NCBI GenBank assembly: GCA_947584125.1
Contig: CANPWI010000081.1
Coordinates: 1 to 6,244, forward strand
Source: an uncultured Clostridia bacterium
GTDB taxonomy: Bacteria; Bacillota; Clostridia; TANB77; CAG-508
Length of the DNA stretch: 6,244 nt
Reading direction: 5' to 3'
Made by a program: the position numbers and the translations under genes. The notes under the pieces were generated by a model. That model saw only the letters and a list, made by a program, of their open reading frames with translations. It had not been told where the DNA came from and made no database searches. Positions 1 through 5,862 of the stretch are shown in pieces. Within the stretch, counting starts at the first letter, position 1. Every line of letters begins with the position of its first letter.

Positions 1-74
1 GCCCGTTGGTCAAGCGGTTAAGACGCCACCCTCTCAAGGTGGAATCATGGGTTCGATTCCCGTACGGGTCACCA
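1..74 (+). tRNA. tRNA-Glu (CTC anticodon), first base missing at window edge
   Basis: This is a glutamate tRNA decoding GAG. The anticodon stem CCACC/GGTGG (26-30 and 38-42) closes the 7-base loop CTCTCAA (31-37), with anticodon CTC at 33-35. The T arm carries the invariant GGTTCGATTCC, and the D arm has GGTCAAGCGGTTAAGAC-type features. The 3' strand of the acceptor stem (64-70) pairs with 1-6 plus one G expected just before the window, so the gene is cut by one base only. The CCA end is encoded (72-74). No hairpin-and-T-run terminator follows it directly. It is probably the last tRNA of a cluster that lies upstream of the window. Confidence 0.95.
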
Positions 75-115
75 AAACATTCAAAAAAATATCAAAATAT
101 GTCGAAAACTTTTTG

Positions 116-144
116 TTGACTATTATAATTAACTGTGTTAATAT
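116..144 (+). promoter_or_regulatory. Candidate sigma-A promoter with extended -10, downstream of the tRNA
   Basis: The -35 box TTGACT (116-121) is followed by a 17-base spacer and the -10 box TAATAT (139-144). A TGn extension lies at 136-138. Transcription would begin near 151. The nearest gene starts at 310, so this promoter either drives a long leader for the coiled-coil gene or a short RNA. A 15-bp palindrome overlaps its -10 region. Confidence 0.5.
128..142. repeat. 15-bp palindrome overlapping the -10 of the upstream promoter
   Basis: The arms ATTAAC (128-133) and GTTAAT (137-142) are perfect inverted repeats around TGT. The element covers the extended -10 and half of the -10 box, a place where a dimeric repressor would block RNA polymerase. 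It matches no operator that I recognise: clostridial Rex sites have a different core and spacing. In an AT-rich background a chance origin is possible. Confidence 0.4.
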
Positions 145-251
145 AATTAAAATTTATGTTTCTAAATAAATTTAAATCAAGGTAAATCTACCAAAAAATT
201 TCAATTAAAAAATAATAAAAAAAAAGAAGGTGATTTTTATAGAAAAACTGT

Positions 252-279
252 TGCATTATTTTTGACAAAATGGTAAAAT
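252..279 (+). promoter_or_regulatory. Candidate promoter of the coiled-coil gene
   Basis: The -35 box TTGCAT (252-257), a 16-base spacer and the -10 box TAAAAT (274-279) are preceded by the extended -10 triplet TGG (271-273). The start of transcription would fall near 286, leaving a leader of about 25 bases that ends in a very strong ribosome site, AAAGGAGG (295-302), 7 bases before the ATG. An alternative reading uses the perfect TTGACA at 262-267 with TATACA at 283-288, but its 15-base spacer is short. Confidence 0.5.
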
Positions 280-309
280 ATTTATACACAACAAAAAGGA
301 GGAGATAAA

Positions 310-807
310 ATGGAAGAAATTTTAAACAAAATATTAAATACACAAAACATAATACTTAATGACATAAAAGTTATAAAAGATGAACAAATAAATATGAAAA
401 AACATTTTGAAAAAATAGAAAAAAAATTAGAAGAACACGATAAGCACTTTGAAAAAATAGATAAAAAGCTAGAAGAACACGATAAGCATTTTATAAAAAT
501 AGACGAGCACCTTGCGAAAATAGATAAAAAGTTAGAAGAACATGATAGGCACTTTGAAAAAATAGATGAAAAAATGGATGAAATTGACAAACAAGTTATA
601 TTAATAGATTATACTCAAGAACAAAATACAGCAAAATTATTAGAAGGCTTTAACATGTCAAGAGAAGAAAGCGAAAGAAATAGAGAAGAAATAAGAAATC
701 ATATAAGAATATTAGAAAATTCACTATATAGAGTGGAAATTCAAAATATCAATGAACATAAAATGTTTAAAGACAGAATAAAAAAACTAGAAAAAAAGAT
801 TATATAA
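310..807 (+). CDS. Coiled-coil protein of unknown function with repeated HxxH pairs
   Basis: I do not recognise a named family. The 165-residue product has no signal peptide or membrane segment, so it is probably cytoplasmic. Residues 32-94 consist of four related units starting at H32, H46, H60 and H81. Units 1, 2 and 4 are 14 residues; the third is 21. Hydrophobic residues follow a strict heptad (F33, I36, L40, F47, I50, L54, F61, I64, L68, I71, L75, F82, I85, M89, I92), which indicates a long parallel-type coiled coil. Histidine takes a core position at 43, 57 and 78, each followed three residues later by another histidine (46, 60, 81). The C-terminal part (about 104-165) is also highly charged and helical. 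At the DNA level the units are degenerate 42-bp repeats (403-591). The start is set by AAAGGAGG at 295-302. The gene is monocistronic, with its own terminator. Scaffold, adaptor or metal/pH-responsive roles are guesses only. Confidence 0.85.
   Translation: MEEILNKILNTQNIILNDIKVIKDEQINMKKHFEKIEKKLEEHDKHFEKIDKKLEEHDKHFIKIDEHLAKIDKKLEEHDRHFEKIDEKMDEIDKQVILIDYTQEQNTAKLLEGFNMSREESERNREEIRNHIRILENSLYRVEIQNINEHKMFKDRIKKLEKKII
403..591 (+). repeat. In-gene tandem repeats, 42/42/63/42 bp
   Basis: Four consecutive units begin at 403, 445, 487 and 550. Each opens with a His-Phe codon pair followed by a Lys-Ile-Asp/Glu pattern, and units 1 to 3 end in Leu-Glu-Glu-His-Asp-Lys/Arg. Unit 3 carries an extra 7 codons (one heptad). 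Lengths are exact multiples of 21 bp, so gain or loss keeps both reading frame and heptad register. Confidence 0.85.
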
Positions 808-833
808 AAATAAATTTTAAATAATTTTAAATG

Positions 834-881
834 CACCTCAAAAGTTAGACTAAAAAATCTAACTTTTGAGGTGTTTTTATT
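834..881 (+). terminator. Rho-independent terminator of the coiled-coil gene
   Basis: A perfect 16-bp stem (834-849 with 858-873) closes an 8-base loop and is followed by TTTTTATT. The base of the stem is its GC-richest part, CACCTC/GAGGTG. It lies 27 bases past the stop codon. The T-run touches the -35 box of the next promoter, so the two transcription units are separated with almost no spare DNA. Confidence 0.95.
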
Positions 882-908
882 GCTTTTTAATTTCTCGTAT
901 GATATAAA
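880..908 (+). promoter_or_regulatory. Promoter of the transketolase genes
   Basis: The -35 box TTGCTT (880-885), a 17-base spacer and the -10 box TATAAA (903-908) carry a TGA extension (900-902). It overlaps the end of the preceding terminator. Transcription should start near 915, giving a leader of about 35 bases. Ten bases around the -10 (898-907) are identical to those of the rubrerythrin promoter. Confidence 0.65.
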
Positions 909-948
909 AATAATATAATAAAATATATTATAAAAGGAGAGTGATTTT

Positions 949-1773
949 GTGAAAATTAATGATATAAAAGAATTAGAAAAAATAGCTCTAAATGTTAGAA
1001 AAGGAATAATAGAAGAAATATATAGTGGAAAATCAGGGCATCCAGGAGGTTCGCTATCTTGTGCAGACATATTAACTGTTTTATATTTTAATCAAATGAA
1101 TATAAATCCAGAAAAACCTAAAGATATTAAAAGAGATAGATTTATATTATCAAAAGGTCATGCAAGTTCAGCTCTATATAGTGTACTTGCAAATAGAGGA
1201 TATTTCAGCATAGACGAATTAAAAACCTTTAGAAAATTAGATGCAAAATTACAAGGACATCCAGATATGAAACAAGTTCCAGGAGTAGATATGACAACTG
1301 GTTCACTCGGACAAGGATTGTCAGTAGCAAATGGAATAGCATTATCATCAAAACTTGATAAACAAGGAATAAGAGTTTATTGTTTATTAGGAGATGGAGA
1401 AATAGAAGAAGGTCAAATATGGGAAGCATGTATGACAGCATCACATTACAAATTAGATAATTTATGTGTTATAGTAGATAACAATAATTTACAAATAGAT
1501 GGAGAAATAACAGAGGTTATGAATTCATATCCAATAGATAAAAAATTCGAAAGCTTTGGATTTAATGTAATAAATATAAATGGACATAACATAGAAGAAA
1601 TAATTTCAGCATTTGAAAAAGCAAAAGAAATAAAAGGAAAACCAACAGCGATAATAGCTAAAACAATAAAAGGAAAAGGAATAGATTTTATGGAAAATAA
1701 AGTTTCTTGGCATGGAAAAGCACCAAACGAAGAAGAATACAATAATGCAATTAAACAACTAACCATAGAATAA
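949..1773 (+). CDS. Transketolase, N-terminal (thiamine diphosphate-binding) subunit
   Basis: This is one half of a split transketolase. The enzyme moves two-carbon ketol units between sugar phosphates in the cytoplasmic non-oxidative pentose phosphate pathway. The 274 residues match the usual length of separately encoded N-terminal subunits. Visible motifs are GHPGG (30-34), SKGHAS (68-73), TTGSLGQG (116-123), the cofactor and Mg-binding GDG (148-150) through DNN (177-179), KGKG (241-244) and WHGKAP (254-259). H31, H71 and H255 correspond to conserved active-site histidines of full-length transketolases. The start is GTG: AAAGGAGAG (933-941) lies about 8 bases upstream, no in-frame ATG exists nearby, and the N-terminus fits the family. 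The C-terminal half follows 72 bases later, so both should be co-transcribed. Close homologues act in other two-carbon transfers (for example apulose phosphate breakdown), but no such pathway genes are nearby. Confidence 0.95.
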   Translation: MKINDIKELEKIALNVRKGIIEEIYSGKSGHPGGSLSCADILTVLYFNQMNINPEKPKDIKRDRFILSKGHASSALYSVLANRGYFSIDELKTFRKLDAKLQGHPDMKQVPGVDMTTGSLGQGLSVANGIALSSKLDKQGIRVYCLLGDGEIEEGQIWEACMTASHYKLDNLCVIVDNNNLQIDGEITEVMNSYPIDKKFESFGFNVININGHNIEEIISAFEKAKEIKGKPTAIIAKTIKGKGIDFMENKVSWHGKAPNEEEYNNAIKQLTIE

Positions 1774-1827
1774 ATCTAAGCGCTAATAAATTTGTAGTAT
1801 TTTATTATAAAAAACAATTTATAATTT

Positions 1828-1840
1828 TAGAAAGGATAGA
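1828..1840 (+). promoter_or_regulatory. Ribosome site of the transketolase C-terminal subunit, shared 13-mer
   Basis: TAGAAAGGATAGA contains AGAAAGGA, complementary to the far 3' end of 16S rRNA rather than to the usual GGAGG core alone. The same 13 bases occur at 4056-4068 before the first ABC gene, at nearly the same distance from the ATG. Confidence 0.75.
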
Positions 1841-1845
1841 TTATA

Positions 1846-2778
1846 ATGGAAGAAATAAAAAAAATTGCTGTAAGGCAAAGTTATGGAGAAAAGCTTGCAG
1901 AACTTGGTGAAATAAATAAAAATATAGTAGTGCTTGATGCAGACTTATCTAAATCAACCAAAACAGATATATTTGCAAAAAAATATCCAGAAAGATTTTT
2001 TGATATGGGAATTAGTGAACAAGATATGCTAGCGACTGCTGCTGGATTTGCAACTTATGGAAAAATACCTTTTGTAAGTACATTTGCAGTATTTGCAGCA
2101 GGTAGAGCTTATGACCAAATTAGAAATAGTATTTGTTATCCTAATTTAAATGTAAAAATCTGTGCAACACATTGTGGGATAACAGTTGGAGAAGATGGAG
2201 CAACGCATCAAATGTTAGAAGATATTAGTTTAATGAGAACACTACCAAATATGAAAGTAATGTCCACATCAGACGATACCCAAACAAGATGGGCAGTAGA
2301 AGAAATATCAAAAATGGAAGGCCCAGTATATTTAAGATTATCTAGACTTGAAAGTGATGTTATATACGATAAAAATACAAAATTTCAATTTGGAAAAGGT
2401 ATACAAATTGGTGAAGGTACTGATGCTACAGTTATTGCAACAGGGATAACAGTTAAGGAAGCAATAAAAGCAAAAGAAGAATTAGAAAAACAAGGAATAA
2501 ATATAAGAGTAATAGATATTCATACAATAAAACCAATAGACGAAGAAATAATTATTAAAGCATCAAAAGAAACAAAGAAAATTATAACAATAGAAGACCA
2601 TAATATAATAGGTGGTTTAGGTAGTGCGGTATGTGAGGTACTATCAGAAAATGCACCATGTAAAGTTATAAGAATGGGAATAAAAGATACATTTGGAAAA
2701 TCTGGAAAAGCAGAAGAACTTATGAAATATTTCCACATAACAAAAGATGATATAATAACTGAAATAAATAAAGCATAA
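1846..2778 (+). CDS. Transketolase, C-terminal (pyrimidine-binding) subunit
   Basis: This is the second half of the split transketolase and must pair with the N-terminal subunit, since the active site forms at their interface. The 310 residues hold the pyrimidine-binding domain (about 1-165) and the transketolase C-terminal domain (about 185-305). The catalytic glutamate that activates thiamine diphosphate is E58 in GISEQDM (55-61). FAVFAAGRAYDQIR (80-93) and GEDGATHQ (115-122, with H121) are conserved substrate and cofactor motifs. The C-terminal domain shows EDHNIIGGLGSAV (250-262). AGAAAGGA (1829-1836) gives an 8-base match to the 16S rRNA tail, 9 bases before the ATG. No internal promoter or hairpin is clear in the 72-base gap after the N-terminal gene. 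DXP synthase and pyruvate dehydrogenase E1-beta share this fold, but the order and sizes favour transketolase. Confidence 0.95.
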   Translation: MEEIKKIAVRQSYGEKLAELGEINKNIVVLDADLSKSTKTDIFAKKYPERFFDMGISEQDMLATAAGFATYGKIPFVSTFAVFAAGRAYDQIRNSICYPNLNVKICATHCGITVGEDGATHQMLEDISLMRTLPNMKVMSTSDDTQTRWAVEEISKMEGPVYLRLSRLESDVIYDKNTKFQFGKGIQIGEGTDATVIATGITVKEAIKAKEELEKQGINIRVIDIHTIKPIDEEIIIKASKETKKIITIEDHNIIGGLGSAVCEVLSENAPCKVIRMGIKDTFGKSGKAEELMKYFHITKDDIITEINKA

Positions 2779-2788
2779 TATAAAACTA

Positions 2789-2816
2789 TTGAAAAAAATT
2801 TTTTTTATGATATAAT
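2789..2816 (+). promoter_or_regulatory. Strong promoter of the rubrerythrin gene with an A7T8 spacer
   Basis: The -35 box TTGAAA (2789-2794), a 16-base spacer and a consensus -10 TATAAT (2811-2816) are combined with a TGA extension (2808-2810). The region between the boxes is mostly an A7T8 tract (2792-2806), which begins inside the -35 box. Transcription should start near 2823. The leader ends in AGGAGG (2835-2840), 7 bases before the ATG, so high expression is expected. No redox operator that I know is visible. Confidence 0.8.
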
Positions 2817-2847
2817 TGAAATTATTAAATTTGTAGGAGGAAGAAAA

Positions 2848-3390
2848 ATGAAAGAATTAAAAGGAACAAAAACAGAAAAAAATTTAATGGAAGCCTTTGC
2901 AGGTGAATCACAAGCAAGAAATAAATATACTTATTATGCAAGTAAAGCAAAAAAAGAAGGATATGAGCAAATTGCTGCAATATTTACAGAAACAGCAAAC
3001 AATGAAAAAGAGCATGCAAAAATTTGGTTTAAACTATTAAATGGAGGAGAAATTCCAGATACAAAACAAAACTTAGCAGACGCAGCAGCAGGAGAAAACT
3101 ATGAATGGACAGATATGTATGATAAAATGGCAAAAGAAGCTAAAGAAGAAGGGTTTGATCATATAGCATTTCTTTTTGAAGAAGTAGGAAAAATTGAAAA
3201 AGAACATGAAGCAAGATATAAAAAATTACTTGAAAATGTAGAAAACGGACTAGTATTTTCAAGAGATGGAGATATGATTTGGCAATGCGCTAATTGTGGT
3301 CACATAGTAATTGGAAAAAAAGCACCTGATGTATGTCCAGTATGTGCACACCCACAAGCATATTTTCAAATAAAACCAGAAAATTATTAA
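2848..3390 (+). CDS. rbr: Rubrerythrin (NADH-linked peroxide reductase)
   Basis: Rubrerythrin reduces hydrogen peroxide to water in the cytoplasm of anaerobes, taking electrons from NADH through a rubredoxin-type partner. The 180 residues match the classic family length. Residues 1-130 form the ferritin-like four-helix domain with di-iron ligands visible as E20 (AGESQA), E53xxH56 (EKEH), E83xxE86 and E117xxH120. The C-terminal rubredoxin-like domain (about 143-175) binds one iron by C147xxC150 and C163xxC166, spaced 12 apart. All ligands are present, so the protein should be active. It has its own strong promoter and is followed 16 bases later by an HD-domain gene in the same direction. No peroxide regulator is encoded in the window. 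Confidence 0.97.
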   Translation: MKELKGTKTEKNLMEAFAGESQARNKYTYYASKAKKEGYEQIAAIFTETANNEKEHAKIWFKLLNGGEIPDTKQNLADAAAGENYEWTDMYDKMAKEAKEEGFDHIAFLFEEVGKIEKEHEARYKKLLENVENGLVFSRDGDMIWQCANCGHIVIGKKAPDVCPVCAHPQAYFQIKPENY

Positions 3391-3396
3391 AATAAT

Positions 3397-3401
3397 GAGG
3401 G
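3397..3401 (+). promoter_or_regulatory. Ribosome site that decides the HD-gene start
   Basis: GAGGG lies 5 bases before the ATG at 3407. The earlier in-frame ATG at 3395 has only AT-rich sequence upstream, and it partly overlaps this ribosome site. The later ATG is therefore the better start. Confidence 0.7.
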
Positions 3402-3406
3402 AAAAA

Positions 3407-3961
3407 ATGAAAGAAGAATTTTTAAGTTTATTAAGAAGTACCAATAGAGAAGGAATAGAAGATTTAATATCATTCATTGAAAAAACAGACTTCTTTGAAG
3501 CACCAGCTAGCACAAGATTTCATGGTTCATATAAAGGTGGATTATTAGAACATAGTATGAAAGTATATGAAATTCTTAAAGAAAAAGTAAAAAACTCACC
3601 AATAGATATAGCTGTTGGTGATGATAATATAAAAATTACAGCATTACTACATGATATATGTAAAGTTAATTTTTATAAAGTAGATTATAGAAATGCTAAA
3701 AATGCAAGAGGAGAATGGGAAAAAGTACCATATTATACAATAGAAGATACAATACCTTATGGACATGGTGAAAAATCAGTTATGATGTTAAGTGAATATA
3801 TAAAATTAACTCCAGAAGAAAAATATAGTATAAGATGGCACATGGGTTTCTCTGAACCAAAAGAGGTATATAATACATTAGGGCAGGCATTTAAGAAATA
3901 TCCATTAGCATTACTTTTAAACGAAGCGGACTTAGAAGCTACATATTTTTTTGATGTATAA
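3407..3961 (+). CDS. HD-domain metal-dependent phosphohydrolase, substrate unknown
   Basis: The protein belongs to the HD superfamily, whose members hydrolyse phosphate esters of nucleotides or nucleic acids using bound metal. From the ATG at 3407 it has 184 residues; an ATG at 3395 would add four but lacks a ribosome site. Numbering from 3407, the ligand pattern is H49 (GGLLEHS), H82-D83 (LLHDICK), H120 (GHGEKS), H145 (RWHMG) and D175 (NEADLEA). The full H...HD...H...H...D set is present, as in the HD domain of YhaM-type exoribonucleases, but no OB-fold domain is attached. Similar stand-alone proteins of about 180-200 residues occur in Bacillota and their phages; I know of no assigned substrate. 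It starts 16 bases after rubrerythrin and has no promoter of its own in between, so the two are likely co-transcribed. A shared function is not implied. Confidence 0.88.
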   Translation: MKEEFLSLLRSTNREGIEDLISFIEKTDFFEAPASTRFHGSYKGGLLEHSMKVYEILKEKVKNSPIDIAVGDDNIKITALLHDICKVNFYKVDYRNAKNARGEWEKVPYYTIEDTIPYGHGEKSVMMLSEYIKLTPEEKYSIRWHMGFSEPKEVYNTLGQAFKKYPLALLLNEADLEATYFFDV

Positions 3962-3967
3962 AAAATT

Positions 3968-4019
3968 ATTAAATTAAGATTTTCTATTCAATAAAATGAT
4001 AAGAAAGTCTTAATTTAAT
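3968..4019. repeat. Long AT-rich inverted repeat between the HD and ABC genes
   Basis: Arms of 18 bases (3968-3985 and 4002-4019) pair perfectly except for one G-U, around a 16-base loop. The stem is weak in GC and is followed by AATAAAA rather than a T-run, so it is not a standard terminator. Starting 7 bases past the HD stop codon, it could still stop transcription or protect the mRNA 3' end. It could equally be a regulator-binding site for the ABC genes that begin at 4073. The remainder of 3962-4072 is plain AT-rich DNA with only a weak -10-like TATATA (4035-4040) and no good -35. Confidence 0.7.
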
Positions 4020-4055
4020 TATTAATAAAAAAAGTATATAAAAAAGTTAAAAAAA

Positions 4056-4068
4056 TAGAAAGGATAGA
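4056..4068 (+). promoter_or_regulatory. Ribosome site of the first ABC gene
   Basis: TAGAAAGGATAGA is identical to the site before the transketolase C-terminal subunit (1828-1840). AGAAAGGA (4057-4064) pairs with the 3' end of 16S rRNA and ends 8 bases before the ATG at 4073. Confidence 0.75.
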
Positions 4069-4072
4069 AAAC

Positions 4073-5833
4073 ATGATTAAATTATTAAAAAATCTAGAAA
4101 AAAAAGAATGGATAGTATTGGGAATTGTTTTAATATTAATTATATGTCAAGTATGGCTTGAATTAAAAATGCCAGACTATATGTCAGAAATAACAATACT
4201 TGTACAAACAGAAGGCAGTCAAATGCAAGAAATCCTAAAAAATGGAGGATATATGCTTGCATGTGCATTAGGTAGTTTAGTTGCAGCAGTTTTTACAGGA
4301 TTTTTAATATCTAATGTTTCTGCAAAATTTTCAATGATAATAAGAAAAAAATTATTTACAAAAATAGAAAATTTAGCAATGCATGAGGTAAAACAATTTT
4401 CAACAAGTAGTTTAATTACAAGAACAACAAATGATATAACCCAAATTCAAATGTTTGTAGCAATGGGATTACAAATGCTTATAAAATCTCCAATTACAGC
4501 AGTTTGGGCAATTACCAAAATATTTAATAAAAGTTGGCAATGGAGTACACTAACAGCAGTTGGAGTTATAATATTAATATCAATTATTGCAATATTAATG
4601 GCTATAGTAATACCAAAATTTAAAATAGTACAAAAATTAACTGATAGAATAAACGGTGTAACTAGAGAAAATTTAAAAGGAATTAGAGTAGTAAGAGCAT
4701 TCAATGCAGAAGATTATCAAGAAAATAAATTTGAAGATGTAAATTCAAAATTAACAAAGCAACAATTATTTAACCAAAAAGCATTTGCAGTATTACAACC
4801 AACAATGTATTTAGTAATGCATTTTCTAACATTAGGAATATATTTTATAGGAGCATATTTAATAAAAGACGCATTAATGGGAGATAAATTACAAATATTT
4901 AGTGAAATGGTGGTATTTACATCTTATTCAATGCAAGTTATAATGTCATTTTTAATGCTTGCAATGATATTTATGATGCTTCCAAGAGCTGGAGTTTCTG
5001 CAAATCGTATTAACGAGGTTCTAGAAACAGAAATTAGTATTAAAGATGGAAAAATAAATGAAAATGTAACAAATGAAAAAGGAACAGTAGAATTTAAAAA
5101 TGTATCATTTAAATATCCTGATGCAGACGAATATTTATTAGAAAATATTTCATTCAAGGCAGAAAAAGGAGAAACAGTTGCAATTATTGGTTCAACAGGT
5201 AGTGGAAAATCTACTGTTATCAATTTAATACCAAGATTCTATGATGTAACAGATGGTGAGGTACTAGTAGATGGAATAAATGTTAAGGACTATAAACAAG
5301 ACTTTTTAAGAAACAAAATAGGATATGTATCTCAAAAAGCTGTAATATTTAACGATACAATAATAAACAATATAAAATACGGCGACAATGGAAAAGGCGA
5401 TATATCTGATGAAAAAGTTAAAAAAGCTATTGAAATAGCACAAGCAAAAGAATTTGTTGAAAAAATGGAAAATACTTATGAAACAGAAATGGCACAAGGA
5501 GGAACCAATGTATCAGGTGGTCAAAAACAAAGATTATCAATAGCAAGAGCAATAGCAAAAGACCCAGAAATATATATTTTTGATGATAGTTTCTCAGCAC
5601 TAGATTATAAAACAGATAGTATACTTAGAAAAGAATTAAAAAAATACACAAAGGATGCTACAAGTATAATTGTTGCACAAAGAATAGGAACCATAATGAA
5701 TGCAGACAAAATTATTGTTTTAGATGAAGGAAAATGCGTTGGATATGGTACTCATAAAGAACTATTAAAAAATTGTGAAATATATAAACAAATAGCATTA
5801 TCACAACTATCACAAGAAGAATTAGATGCATAA
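4073..5833 (+). CDS. ABC exporter half-transporter with degenerate ATP site (BmrC/LmrC/TM287-like)
   Basis: This is a membrane exporter subunit with a fused permease and ATPase, 586 residues, the usual size. Six membrane helices are visible at about 13-30, 60-80, 128-150, 158-181, 238-264 and 280-303. The ATPase domain (about 338-575) has an A-loop tyrosine (Y348), Walker A GSTGSGKST (373-381), Q-loop Q421, signature VSGGQ (480-484), Walker B IYIFDD (500-505) and D-loop SALD (508-511). Two residues mark it as the degenerate member of a heterodimer. Aspartate D505 replaces the catalytic glutamate, and Q536 (VAQRI) replaces the switch histidine. Its signature is intact and should complete the active site formed with the partner's Walker motifs. 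The partner begins 29 bases downstream. Known relatives export drugs and lipids; the substrate here cannot be told. No MarR- or TetR-type regulator gene adjoins it within the window. Confidence 0.95.
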   Translation: MIKLLKNLEKKEWIVLGIVLILIICQVWLELKMPDYMSEITILVQTEGSQMQEILKNGGYMLACALGSLVAAVFTGFLISNVSAKFSMIIRKKLFTKIENLAMHEVKQFSTSSLITRTTNDITQIQMFVAMGLQMLIKSPITAVWAITKIFNKSWQWSTLTAVGVIILISIIAILMAIVIPKFKIVQKLTDRINGVTRENLKGIRVVRAFNAEDYQENKFEDVNSKLTKQQLFNQKAFAVLQPTMYLVMHFLTLGIYFIGAYLIKDALMGDKLQIFSEMVVFTSYSMQVIMSFLMLAMIFMMLPRAGVSANRINEVLETEISIKDGKINENVTNEKGTVEFKNVSFKYPDADEYLLENISFKAEKGETVAIIGSTGSGKSTVINLIPRFYDVTDGEVLVDGINVKDYKQDFLRNKIGYVSQKAVIFNDTIINNIKYGDNGKGDISDEKVKKAIEIAQAKEFVEKMENTYETEMAQGGTNVSGGQKQRLSIARAIAKDPEIYIFDDSFSALDYKTDSILRKELKKYTKDATSIIVAQRIGTIMNADKIIVLDEGKCVGYGTHKELLKNCEIYKQIALSQLSQEELDA

Positions 5834-5862
5834 AAATTATACAAGGAAAGGAAGGAAGAAAG

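Larger units (their letters stand above)
75..309 (+). other. Non-coding stretch between tRNA-Glu and the coiled-coil gene
   Basis: No convincing gene is present on either strand. The stretch holds two candidate promoters (116-144 and 252-279), a 15-bp palindrome (128-142), an all-A/T hairpin of 8 bp (150-157 with 166-173) and an A9 run (217-225). A Shine-Dalgarno-like AGAAGGTGAT sits at 226-235, but only an 11-codon reading frame starting GTG at 230 follows nearby, and that GTG lies inside the ribosome-site-like motif itself. I see no copy of the tRNA 3' end that would mark an integration site. Confidence 0.6.

Noticed and set aside
1..115. tRNA 3' end as an integration site of a mobile element
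   Set aside because: No second copy of the tRNA tail and no integrase, phage or plasmid gene is found in the window; downstream genes are housekeeping in character.
156..185. A 10-codon ATG reading frame as a small peptide
   Set aside because: Only AT-rich sequence precedes it, with no ribosome site. It is too short to judge.
230..265. An 11-codon reading frame (GTG start) as a leader peptide before the coiled-coil gene
   Set aside because: The GTG lies inside the ribosome-site-like motif, no properly placed site precedes it, and the length and composition are typical of chance.
282..590. Minus-strand reading frame rich in Ser, Phe and Cys opposite the coiled-coil gene
   Set aside because: It mirrors the repeats of the real gene and has no ribosome site. 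Its repetitive make-up is a by-product of the opposite strand.
403..591. The repeats as a CRISPR array
   Set aside because: They are adjacent degenerate units with no spacers, and they keep an open reading frame and a heptad pattern.
834..873. The strong hairpin after the coiled-coil gene as a riboswitch or regulatory RNA
   Set aside because: A single perfect stem with a T-run directly after a stop codon is fully explained as a terminator.
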